Positions 44,530-52,118 of a stretch of DNA of 64,000 bases are shown here, piece after piece. Both the position numbers and the translations under genes were made by a program. Under the pieces are notes generated by a model. The model did not search any database. It was not told where the DNA came from and was given only the letters and a program-made list of their open reading frames with translations. Position 1 is the stretch's first letter. Every line of letters begins with the position of its first letter. The stretch is from JAUUZQ01 sp964538375 (GTDB lineage Bacteria > Bacteroidota > Bacteroidia > Bacteroidales > GCA-2748055), in contig CAZIFQ010000015.1 of the NCBI GenBank assembly GCA_964538375.1, forward strand, positions 1-64,000, written 5' to 3'.

Positions 44530-45060
44530 ATGGAAAATAGCGAAAGAGCCCAAAAACAAACTGAAGAAGAGAGAAAATATATTCAATCTCTGCGTTCTGG
44601 CAATAAGAAGGCCATCATTGATATAATTAAAGAGATTCGGAAGCGTGGCAGGACTACTATCTTGCCTGAAGTATTTGAGCTGATGGCCACCACTGAAGAT
44701 GCTGAAGTGAAAGATACTGCTGTAAAACTACTTAGTGACCTGAGAAATAAAGAAGTTATTCCTGTAATGATAGATGCTATTGCTGATGATAGTTTTGTGT
44801 CGATACAAAAAGAGTTGATAGGTTCTTGCTGGCAAAGCGGACTGGATTATCATGAGCATATTATGGTCTTTATAGATGCTGCTATCAAAAGTGATTACGG
44901 CTCTGCGCTGGAAGCATTTACAGTTATTGAAAACAGCATTGCCCAGGTTGAAGATGCTGAAAGAAAAAAGTGCCTCCAAAAATTAGAAAAGGGATTAAAA
45001 AATACTCCAGAAGAAAAACTGCCTTTGATAAAGGAGTTGATTCAAATGGTGAAAAAGTGA
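44530..45060 (+). CDS. HEAT-repeat-like protein
   Basis: 176 residues, no signal peptide, highly helical and charged. Two or more HEAT-type helical pairs are visible (FELMATTEDAEVKDTAVKLLSDLRNKEVIPVMIDAIADDSFVSIQKELIGSCWQ). It is likely a cytosolic scaffold of unknown partner. It starts 3 bases after the TPR gene and is the last gene of the four-gene operon. Confidence 0.75.
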   Translation: MENSERAQKQTEEERKYIQSLRSGNKKAIIDIIKEIRKRGRTTILPEVFELMATTEDAEVKDTAVKLLSDLRNKEVIPVMIDAIADDSFVSIQKELIGSCWQSGLDYHEHIMVFIDAAIKSDYGSALEAFTVIENSIAQVEDAERKKCLQKLEKGLKNTPEEKLPLIKELIQMVKK

Positions 45061-45089
45061 GAAAATCTCACACGAGCATAGCGAGTTTT

Positions 45090-46067
45090 CTATTGATGTT
45101 TTGAGAAGTATTTTATGAACTGCGCTCTCTCATACGCAGCTGGATCTTCCAAATTTGCATAATTCATCTTTCCCCTGAACTCATCAATAGAACGGTATTG
45201 CTTCTTCTCCATCCATGCTTTCAAATCAGCATTCATTCGTCCTAAATACTGAACCCCGTTTTTATAAAGTACAGAACATACCTGCACCACCTCAGCACCT
45301 GCAAGTAATTGTTTAACCACATCTGAGGCACTGTGTACACCTGTTGATGCAGCAATCTGAATCTTATCAACCTCAGCTGAGATAATTCCAACCCAACGCA
45401 AAGCATTTCGTATTTCAGCTGGTGTGCTGAATATATCTGCTGCACCTATGCTTAAATCGTCGGTATTGATATCCGGCGCATAGAACCTGTTGAAAAGTAC
45501 AACTGCTGATGCCCCTCTCTGGTAAAGCTGGTCCACCATCCAGGTCAGATTGGTAAAATGTGAGCCCAGTTTTACAATAACAGGAATAGATACTTTACTT
45601 TTTACAGATGAGACTATATCCAGGTACACTTGTTCAAAATCCCTGGGATCTTTTTTCTTATCATTGGCCAAATAAAAGATATTCAATTCTATAGCATCAG
45701 CTCCAGACTCCTCCATGCGGACTGTGAAATCTACCCACTCATCACTGGTATAGCAATTGACACTTGCAATTACAGGTATATCAACCGCATCCTTCGCTTC
45801 AGAAATCAACTTCAAATAGTTTTCTACGGAGTGCTCCCTTGCATAAGTTTTAAGGTAATCACCAGCTTCAGGGTAATCGCTTCCTGATTCCATTTCACCT
45901 ATTTCGTATTGTATCTGCTCTTCAAAAAGTGACTTCAACACTATTGCCCCGGCTCCTTCGGATGCTATTTTTTCTATCCTTGAAACAGAATTGGTAAGTC
46001 CGCTACTTGAAACTATGATTGGACTTTTTAATTTCAAACCTACGTAATCAACTGAGAGATCGATCAT
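45090..46067 (-). CDS. Dihydroorotate dehydrogenase-like flavoprotein
   Basis: 325 residues of the PyrD-like TIM barrel: LKSPIIVSSSGLTNSV at the N-terminus, DIPVIASVNCYT, VSIPVIVKLG and IAASTGVHSASDVVKQLLAGAEVVQVCSVLY with the FMN phosphate site. The segment that holds the catalytic base in class 1 enzymes (NLSCPN) reads ELNIFYLAND, so the usual catalytic Cys is absent. It may be a related oxidoreductase rather than the pyrimidine enzyme. Last gene of the serC operon. Confidence 0.85.
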   Translation of the reverse strand: MIDLSVDYVGLKLKSPIIVSSSGLTNSVSRIEKIASEGAGAIVLKSLFEEQIQYEIGEMESGSDYPEAGDYLKTYAREHSVENYLKLISEAKDAVDIPVIASVNCYTSDEWVDFTVRMEESGADAIELNIFYLANDKKKDPRDFEQVYLDIVSSVKSKVSIPVIVKLGSHFTNLTWMVDQLYQRGASAVVLFNRFYAPDINTDDLSIGAADIFSTPAEIRNALRWVGIISAEVDKIQIAASTGVHSASDVVKQLLAGAEVVQVCSVLYKNGVQYLGRMNADLKAWMEKKQYRSIDEFRGKMNYANLEDPAAYERAQFIKYFSKHQ

Positions 46068-46078
46068 GATACTTCTAT

Positions 46079-46750
46079 TTATAAATAATTTCTTGGTCCA
46101 AAAATAAGACTCCCCACACGGATCATAGTACTTTTCTCTTCGATGGCTATTTGATAGTCCCCTGACATCCCCATCGAAATTTCCTTAAAGAAGTCGCTAT
46201 TCTTAAAAAACCCTTCTTTTGTATCTTCAAATATACGTTTTAGCATCCGAAATTCCAGCTTCACCTGTTCAATATCATCTGTATAGGTTGCCATTCCCAT
46301 CAGTCCCATGATATTAATATGTTTCATTGCGGCAAACTCTTCGCTATTCAGCAATTCCTTCAATTCAATACCTGACAGTCCAAATTTGGTCTGTTCATCA
46401 GCGATATGGATCTGTAGCAGACAGTTGATCGATCTTCCCAGCTTCTCCCCTTCCCTATCAATAACCTTCAGCAATTTCAAGCTATCAACACCATGGATGA
46501 GATAGACGAAAGGAGCAATAAATTTAACCTTATTGGACTGCAAATGGCCAATCATATGCCACTTGATTGATTTGGGAAGTTCTTCTGCTTTTGCTACCAG
46601 GTCCTGTACCTTGTTTTCACCAAAATCATGATGCCCAGCCCTGTATAGGTCAAGGATCATACTTGCAGGTTTGGTTTTTGATACTGCTACCAGGGTAACA
46701 GCACCAGGAATATTATTCCGGATACTATTAAGATTCTTTACAATATCCAT
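46079..46750 (-). CDS. PLP homeostasis protein, YggS family
   Basis: 223 residues. Binds pyridoxal phosphate through the Lys in LVAVSKTKP (about residue 25). Other family signatures: FGENKVQDLVAK, WHMIGHLQSNKVKF, LLQIHIADEQTKFGL, GLMGMATYTDD, SMGMSGDYQIAIEEKSTMIRVGSLIFG. It keeps PLP and amino/keto acid balance, which fits the PLP-dependent SerC in the same operon. Gap of 7 bases to the DUF1015 gene. Confidence 0.95.
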   Translation of the reverse strand: MDIVKNLNSIRNNIPGAVTLVAVSKTKPASMILDLYRAGHHDFGENKVQDLVAKAEELPKSIKWHMIGHLQSNKVKFIAPFVYLIHGVDSLKLLKVIDREGEKLGRSINCLLQIHIADEQTKFGLSGIELKELLNSEEFAAMKHINIMGLMGMATYTDDIEQVKLEFRMLKRIFEDTKEGFFKNSDFFKEISMGMSGDYQIAIEEKSTMIRVGSLIFGPRNYL

Positions 46751-46757
46751 TTGATCT

Positions 46758-48005
46758 TTAATCTAATGAATGAATAACCAGGCCGCTACGCAGTTTAGGT
46801 TCAAACCAGGTGGTCTTTGGAGGCATGATCATATCGTTGTCGGCTATATCCATCAGTTGCTTCATTGATACCGGATACATGGCAAACGCAACCTGCATCT
46901 CGCCACTATCCACCAATTTCCTCAATTCTTCCAAGCCCCTTATTCCACCTACGAAATCTATCCTTTTTGACTTTCTCAAATCTGTGATATCCAATACCGG
47001 TCCAAGTACCTGGTCCGACAAAATGGTTACATCGAGGCATCCAATAGGGTCATCATCGTTATAGGTTGATTCCTTTGCTTTAAGTGAAAACCAGGTGCCT
47101 TCCATATACATGCTGAAAGTGTGGAGTTCGTCCGGTTTAAAAATCTCCTTTCCAATCTCAGTGACAGTAAATCCTTTGTCTAGTGCACTGAGAAATTGTT
47201 TTGGAGAAAGTTCATTCAGGTCGGTTACCACCCGGTTGTAATCTATAATTGACAGTTGAGATTCAGGAAAATGCACCGCCAGAAAATAGTTGTACTCTTC
47301 TTCCCCTGTATGATTTGGATTGTTTTGTTTTCTTTCATTTCCTACCAGGGCTGCGGCCGCTGTCCTATGATGTCCGTCAGCCACATAAGTATAAGGTATA
47401 TCATTTTTAAAATAGCCAACGATATCTGCGATATCACTGTCTTTGTCGATTAACCAAAAATGGTGTCCAACATTGTCACGGGTCACAAAATCATATTCAG
47501 GATCTTTGGCAATAACTCTTGCAACAATCTTATCAATTCCCTCGTGATCAGGATAGGCGAAAAAAACCGGCTCAGCATTGAAATTTGAAATGCGAATATG
47601 GTTCATCCTGTCCTCTTCCTTATCGGGTCTTGTGAGCTCATGTTTTTTGATAACTTCTGACATATAATCTTCAACAGAAGCACAACCAACAATACCATAT
47701 TGTGTCTTACCAAACATTGTCTGGGCATATACATACAGCATGTCCTTTTCATCCTGAACAAAAAAACCATTTTTGATCAGGGTGTTCAGGTTCTCTTTTG
47801 CTTTGTTATACACTTCCCGGGAATGCAAGTCAATATTTACATCAAGATCGACCTCAGGTTTTACCACATGTAAAAAGGAATGTGGATTTCCTTCAACTTC
47901 CACTCTTGCCTCGGCAGAGTTTAACACATCATACGGTCTGGATGCGACATCCTTCACTTTATCCACGGGGGGTCTGAAACCCTTGAATGGTTTTAATACA
48001 GCCAT
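46758..48005 (-). CDS. DUF1015 family protein in the serine operon
   Basis: 415 residues. Family features: KPFKGFRPPVDKVKDVASRPYDVLN at the N-terminus, HELTRPDKEEDR, and YVADGHHRTAAAALV (about 205-220). The GHHR-centred motif resembles the ParB-like fold, which in SbnI and SerK acts as a free-serine kinase. Its position directly after serC and serA, with no serB in view, makes a serine/phosphoserine role worth testing; that is inference only. No signal peptide. Confidence 0.88.
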   Translation of the reverse strand: MAVLKPFKGFRPPVDKVKDVASRPYDVLNSAEARVEVEGNPHSFLHVVKPEVDLDVNIDLHSREVYNKAKENLNTLIKNGFFVQDEKDMLYVYAQTMFGKTQYGIVGCASVEDYMSEVIKKHELTRPDKEEDRMNHIRISNFNAEPVFFAYPDHEGIDKIVARVIAKDPEYDFVTRDNVGHHFWLIDKDSDIADIVGYFKNDIPYTYVADGHHRTAAAALVGNERKQNNPNHTGEEEYNYFLAVHFPESQLSIIDYNRVVTDLNELSPKQFLSALDKGFTVTEIGKEIFKPDELHTFSMYMEGTWFSLKAKESTYNDDDPIGCLDVTILSDQVLGPVLDITDLRKSKRIDFVGGIRGLEELRKLVDSGEMQVAFAMYPVSMKQLMDIADNDMIMPPKTTWFEPKLRSGLVIHSLD

Positions 48006-48044
48006 AGTAAGAATCTTTAGAGATAATTAATAAAGAAACAAAAA

Positions 48045-48965
48045 TTAGTTCACTTTATACGTGGTATCACCAGTATGCAGATAAGCAACAATTTGCTTAG
48101 CGGCAGCCACTCCGGCATTCAGATTTGCTTCAGCCGTTTGCGCTCCACTTTTCTTTGGAGTGAAGAAGTATCTTCCTTCGAATTTACTTACAATCTCATC
48201 TTTGCAATCAGGTGCAATATCTGAGATGTACCTGAAATCTTCACGTTTTTCAAATACCTTAATAAGAGAAGCTTCATCAATCACCTCTTTACGAGCGGTA
48301 TTAACGAGGGTTGCTCCCTGTGGCATGACAGACAATAGCTGTTCATTTATTGAGTTCTTAGTCTGCTCATTTGCAGGAATATGCAAAGAAATATATTGAC
48401 ATTTCTTGTAAAGGGCTTCCACATTTTCCACCCAGGTAACACCATCGTGCTCAATAACTGCTTTTTCAACATAAGGATCATAGGCATATACCAACATGCC
48501 CATTCCCCTGGCAATCTGTGCTACTAATCTTCCAACATAACCGTAGGCATGGATTCCAATCTTTTTTCGACGCAGTTCGGTTCCTGGCTTTCCGTTGTAT
48601 CCGTTCCTGTTAAGAAATAGCATCATCCCAAAAGCAAGCTCCGCAACAGCATTCGAATTCTGACCTGGTGTATTCATTACAACCACATCTTTATCTGTAG
48701 CTACCTGAAGATCAACATTGTCATACCCGGCACCAGCCCTGACAACTATTTTCAGTTCAGGTGCAGCGTCCATTACCTCTTTATCAATCTTATCACTGCG
48801 AATGATAAGTGCGTGTACATCAGTAACGGCAGCAATCAATTCACTTTTCTCTGAATATTTCTCAAGCAATCTTACCTCATCACCTGATGCTTCAAACACC
48901 TGCTTTACTTCTGCTACAGCTTCTTTTGAAAATGGCTTCTCGGTAGCAATTAATATTTTACTCAT
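48045..48965 (-). CDS. serA: D-3-phosphoglycerate dehydrogenase
   Basis: First step of serine synthesis. 306 residues, the short form without ACT or regulatory domain. D-2-hydroxyacid dehydrogenase signatures: VVRAGAGYDNVD, NTPGQNSNAVAELAFGMML, the NAD-binding KIGIHAYGYVGRLVAQIARGMGM, LHIPANEQTKNSIN and NTARKEVIDE. The catalytic His position of standard enzymes reads as a Lys in FFTPKKSGAQTAEA, as in other Bacteroidota SerA that I recall. It begins 10 bases after serC. Confidence 0.92.
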   Translation of the reverse strand: MSKILIATEKPFSKEAVAEVKQVFEASGDEVRLLEKYSEKSELIAAVTDVHALIIRSDKIDKEVMDAAPELKIVVRAGAGYDNVDLQVATDKDVVVMNTPGQNSNAVAELAFGMMLFLNRNGYNGKPGTELRRKKIGIHAYGYVGRLVAQIARGMGMLVYAYDPYVEKAVIEHDGVTWVENVEALYKKCQYISLHIPANEQTKNSINEQLLSVMPQGATLVNTARKEVIDEASLIKVFEKREDFRYISDIAPDCKDEIVSKFEGRYFFTPKKSGAQTAEANLNAGVAAAKQIVAYLHTGDTTYKVN

Positions 48966-48975
48966 CTCTATAAGA

Positions 48976-50046
48976 TTAATTATTTTTTTCGAATTCTTTC
49001 ATTGTGTCTATAAGAGCCTGCACGCTTGACAGAGGCATTGCATTATAGATAGATCCCCTGAAACCGCCTACTGATCTGTGTCCTTTTATTCCTATCATTC
49101 CTTTTCCTGTTGCAAACGCAAGGAAATCAGCTTCCAGCTCCTTGTAGCTGTCATCCATAACGAATGTAACATTCATGATGGAACGGTCTTTAACATTAGT
49201 AATATTCGACTTAAACATTTTATTCCTGTCGATCTCATTGTATAGAACTTTTGCCTTCTCGACGTTCATTTTATACATTGCGTCTACTCCACCCTGTTGC
49301 TTAAACCACTCCAGTGTTTTCAGCGCTGCAAAAACAGGCACTACCGGGGGTGTATTAAACATAGACTCCTTATCAATATGTGTTTGATAATTCAGCATGG
49401 TAGGTATCTGCCTGTCAACTTTACCCAGCATATCGTCTTTCACAATAACAAAGGTAACTCCAGCAGGGGCCAGGTTTTTCTGAGCACCACCATAGATTAA
49501 AGCATATTTTGAAATATCCACCGGGCGGCTGAAAATATCTGATGACATATCGGCAATCAAAGGAATTCCAACCTCGATATCTTCCCTTATCTCCGTACCA
49601 TAAATTGTATTATTGGTAGTGATATGAAAATAGTCAGCATCCTGGGGCACCTTGTAGCCCTTTGGAATATATGAATATGTAGCATCTTTCGAAGATGCAA
49701 CAACGTCTACTTCACCAAAGATTTTAGCTTCTTTGATGGCTTTTGCTGCCCATGCTCCTGTATCAAGATAAGCGGCTTTCTTCGCGAAAAAGTTATAGGG
49801 TACCATACAAAATTGCATGCTAGCCCCTCCTCCGAGAAATACTACGGAGTAACCTTCAGGGATATCAAGTAATTCTTTAAAAAGAGCAGTAGCCTGATCC
49901 ATTACCGCTACAAATTCTTTACTTCTGTGAGAGACTTCCATAATGGATAATCCCATATCGCTAAAATTCATAATTGCATCAGAGGTCTGTTTAATGGTAT
50001 ACTCTGATAAAATTGAGGGTCCCGCCGAAAAGTTGTGCTTCTTCAT
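48976..50046 (-). CDS. serC: Phosphoserine aminotransferase
   Basis: Transaminates 3-phosphohydroxypyruvate to phosphoserine with PLP. The 356 residues start with the typical HNFSAGPSILSEYTI. The PLP Lys lies in IYGGAQKNLAPAGVT, and other signatures are EVSHRSKEF, FLGGGASMQF and GIKGHRSVGGFRGSIYNAM. It is first in a five-gene operon with a consensus promoter. Confidence 0.97.
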   Translation of the reverse strand: MKKHNFSAGPSILSEYTIKQTSDAIMNFSDMGLSIMEVSHRSKEFVAVMDQATALFKELLDIPEGYSVVFLGGGASMQFCMVPYNFFAKKAAYLDTGAWAAKAIKEAKIFGEVDVVASSKDATYSYIPKGYKVPQDADYFHITTNNTIYGTEIREDIEVGIPLIADMSSDIFSRPVDISKYALIYGGAQKNLAPAGVTFVIVKDDMLGKVDRQIPTMLNYQTHIDKESMFNTPPVVPVFAALKTLEWFKQQGGVDAMYKMNVEKAKVLYNEIDRNKMFKSNITNVKDRSIMNVTFVMDDSYKELEADFLAFATGKGMIGIKGHRSVGGFRGSIYNAMPLSSVQALIDTMKEFEKNN

Positions 50047-50086
50047 ATCTATTTGGTTTAAAAAATATCGTTAAAGGAATAACAGC

Positions 50087-50117
50087 CAAAATTACAATTT
50101 CAAAAAATCATCACAAA
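50087..50117 (-). promoter_or_regulatory. Promoter of the serC operon
   Basis: On the minus strand TTTG (50117-50114), 19 bases, TAATTTTG (50094-50087). Both boxes and the spacing match the Bacteroidota primary sigma consensus exactly. The leader is about 35 bases. Confidence 0.75.
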
Positions 50118-50171
50118 AACAAGAAGGTTTAGTTATAAGCTATTAGTTAACAATTGCGATTTGTTAAAATT

Positions 50172-50882
50172 TTAAAGAACTGAGAGATAATCATCCACCA
50201 GGTAAGGTACTATTGATGTCTGGTCAAAGGTATGACAATATCCGATTACATCATCCAATCCATTCAATTTTAGCCGCTGTTTCTGTGCAACCTTTTGAAT
50301 ATAGCCCATCAGATCATTCTTCGCAACATTATAAAGGTCTATCGCTCCGTTGGTACCATCGCATATAGTTTCATATTTTTCTGATTCAAGCACCTGCTGA
50401 GCCAATGCCCCGGCAAACATGCTATCTTCAAGATTAAATTTATTTTTCCATCCTGCGCAGAGGATCAGGAGATCCCTGTCTGATTCAATGATATAATCAG
50501 CCAATGCCTGCAGATTCAGATATGCACCAATAAGCACCTGGTAAGCGCTGGATGCCATCTGAATGGCATTGGTACCGTTGGTGGTTGAATAGACAATGTG
50601 TTTGCCTTCCACCATCTCCTGGGTAAAGTTGTATGGTGAGTTGCCAAAATCAGCAAAATCCCTTACGATTCCATCTCTCTCAGCAGCGACCATGTATCCT
50701 TCGTCCTTATATTTCTTCGCCTCTTCCAGGGTCCCAACAGGAATAATCCTTTCAACGCCATTCATAAATGCAGTAACAATAGCCGAACTGGCTCTTAAAA
50801 CATCTGTTACAACAACGATGGCTCCCCTGTTTTCATAAGCAGGATAGAGTGCCGGGCTAAAACAAACTTCTATTTTATTCAT
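50172..50882 (-). CDS. comB: 2-phosphosulfolactate phosphatase, ComB family
   Basis: 236 residues: VVTDVLRASSAIVTAFMNGV, AAERDGIVRDFADFGNSPYNF, VYSTTNGTNAI, ILCAGWKNKFNLEDSMFAGAL and the C-terminal VPYLVDD match the ComB fold, which hydrolyses phosphosulfolactate to sulfolactate. In bacteria outside methanogens the role is unsettled; sulfonate or sulfonolipid precursor metabolism is possible. Located 22 bases after gcvT. Confidence 0.92.
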   Translation of the reverse strand: MNKIEVCFSPALYPAYENRGAIVVVTDVLRASSAIVTAFMNGVERIIPVGTLEEAKKYKDEGYMVAAERDGIVRDFADFGNSPYNFTQEMVEGKHIVYSTTNGTNAIQMASSAYQVLIGAYLNLQALADYIIESDRDLLILCAGWKNKFNLEDSMFAGALAQQVLESEKYETICDGTNGAIDLYNVAKNDLMGYIQKVAQKQRLKLNGLDDVIGYCHTFDQTSIVPYLVDDYLSVL

Positions 50883-50904
50883 ATTTTCCCCTCAACTATT
50901 CATG

Positions 50905-51987
50905 CTATAAAAACGGTGGTTTTACTATCAAAGCCGGTACCTTTTTATTCCTGATTTGCAGGTAAATCCTGGTTCCCTCCTTTATATACTGTTTCTCAAC
51001 ATATCCCATGCCTATACCTTTTCCTGTGTAAGGTGACATTGTTCCCGAGGTGGCAATACCAATACGTGTACCATCCTCATTTAAAATATCATATCCTTTT
51101 CTGGGGATAGCTCTTTCCTCCATAACGAAGCCCACTAATCTTCGCTTTATTCCTTCCTCTTTCTGCTTAATAAAAATATCTTTTGCTATGAAGTCATTAC
51201 CATCTGTCAGTTTTGTAATCCATCCCAGTCCGGCCTCCAGTGGTGAAGTTGTCTCATCTATATCATTACCATAAAGGCAGAATCCCATTTCAAGTCGAAG
51301 TGTATCCCTGGCAGCCAATCCAACTGGCATAATATTAAACTCCTCTCCTGCCTTCATGATCTCGGTCATGATATGAGCAGCATCTTCATTCTTCATATAT
51401 ATTTCAAAACCACCTGCACCGGTATAACCATTATGGCTGATTATCACATCATTTTTCCCTGCCATGCTATCCACAGCAAATGCGTAATATGGAATGCCAC
51501 TTAGATCTAAATCCGTGAGTTTTTGCAGCACTTTTATGGCATTGGGACCCTGCACAGCCAGTTGAGAAATCTGGGAGGAACCATTCTCTATACTGGCCCC
51601 TACGCTATTATTCTCTACCATCCAATTCCAGTCTTTCTCCAGGTTGGAGGCATTAACAACAAGCAGGTATTTCTCCTCCGCAAATCTATATACAAGTAAA
51701 TCATCAACAATACCTCCACTCCTGGTAGGCATGCATGAATACTGTATTTTTCCATTCTCCAGTTTCCTTACATCATTAGAAGTTATGCTCTGCACAAAAG
51801 CGCTCGCCTTCGGCCCCGTGACCCAAACTTCCCCCATATGTGAAACATCGAAAACCCCTACACTTTCCCTTACGCAAATATGTTCCTTTTTAACTCCTGA
51901 AAACTCAACCGGCATCTCAAATCCGGTAAATGGAACCATCTTTCCACCGTACTGTTGATGAATATCAAAAAATGCTGTTTTTTTCAT
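50905..51987 (-). CDS. gcvT: Glycine cleavage system T protein (aminomethyltransferase)
   Basis: Transfers the methylene group from aminomethylated H protein to tetrahydrofolate. 360 residues with MVPFTGFEMPVEFSGVKKEH, SVGVFDVSHMGEVWVTGP, AFVQSITSNDVRKLE, the folate-binding GYTGAGGFEIYM and RDTLRLEMGFCLYGNDID, and a C-terminal barrel (GIATSGTMSPYTGKGIGMGYV). Neither gcvH nor gcvP is in the window. A consensus -7 box (TACTTTTG, 52026-52033) lies about 40 bases upstream. Confidence 0.96.
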   Translation of the reverse strand: MKKTAFFDIHQQYGGKMVPFTGFEMPVEFSGVKKEHICVRESVGVFDVSHMGEVWVTGPKASAFVQSITSNDVRKLENGKIQYSCMPTRSGGIVDDLLVYRFAEEKYLLVVNASNLEKDWNWMVENNSVGASIENGSSQISQLAVQGPNAIKVLQKLTDLDLSGIPYYAFAVDSMAGKNDVIISHNGYTGAGGFEIYMKNEDAAHIMTEIMKAGEEFNIMPVGLAARDTLRLEMGFCLYGNDIDETTSPLEAGLGWITKLTDGNDFIAKDIFIKQKEEGIKRRLVGFVMEERAIPRKGYDILNEDGTRIGIATSGTMSPYTGKGIGMGYVEKQYIKEGTRIYLQIRNKKVPALIVKPPFL

Positions 51988-52025
51988 TTTTATAGTAAGT
52001 GTTGAAATAATAAAATATGTAAAAA

Positions 52026-52033
52026 CAAAAGTA
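52026..52033 (-). promoter_or_regulatory. Putative -7 promoter box of gcvT
   Basis: The minus strand reads TACTTTTG, a full TAnnTTTG match, 38 bases before the gcvT start; the -33 region is weak (TTTTAA). Confidence 0.4.
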
Positions 52034-52061
52034 GTATTTCTTTACAGCGATTAAAATTGTT

Positions 52062-52117
52062 TAATAGCACTAAATAAATAACCCGGCAGTTGCCGGGTTA
52101 TTTATTTAGTGCTATTA
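52062..52117 (-). terminator. Long perfect inverted repeat after the OmpA-like gene
   Basis: Arms 52062-52088 and 52091-52117 are perfect 27-bp reverse complements around a 2-base centre. The GC core ACCCGGCA/TGCCGGGT followed by TTATTTATTT on the minus strand works as a terminator for the gene that ends 1 base away. The extra 11 outer pairs are unusual. Confidence 0.8.
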
Positions 52118-52118
52118 T

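Noticed and set aside
51988..52061. Glycine riboswitch before gcvT
   Set aside because: The gap is only about 75 bases with no conserved aptamer elements; the hairpin next to it belongs to the 3' end of the neighbouring gene.
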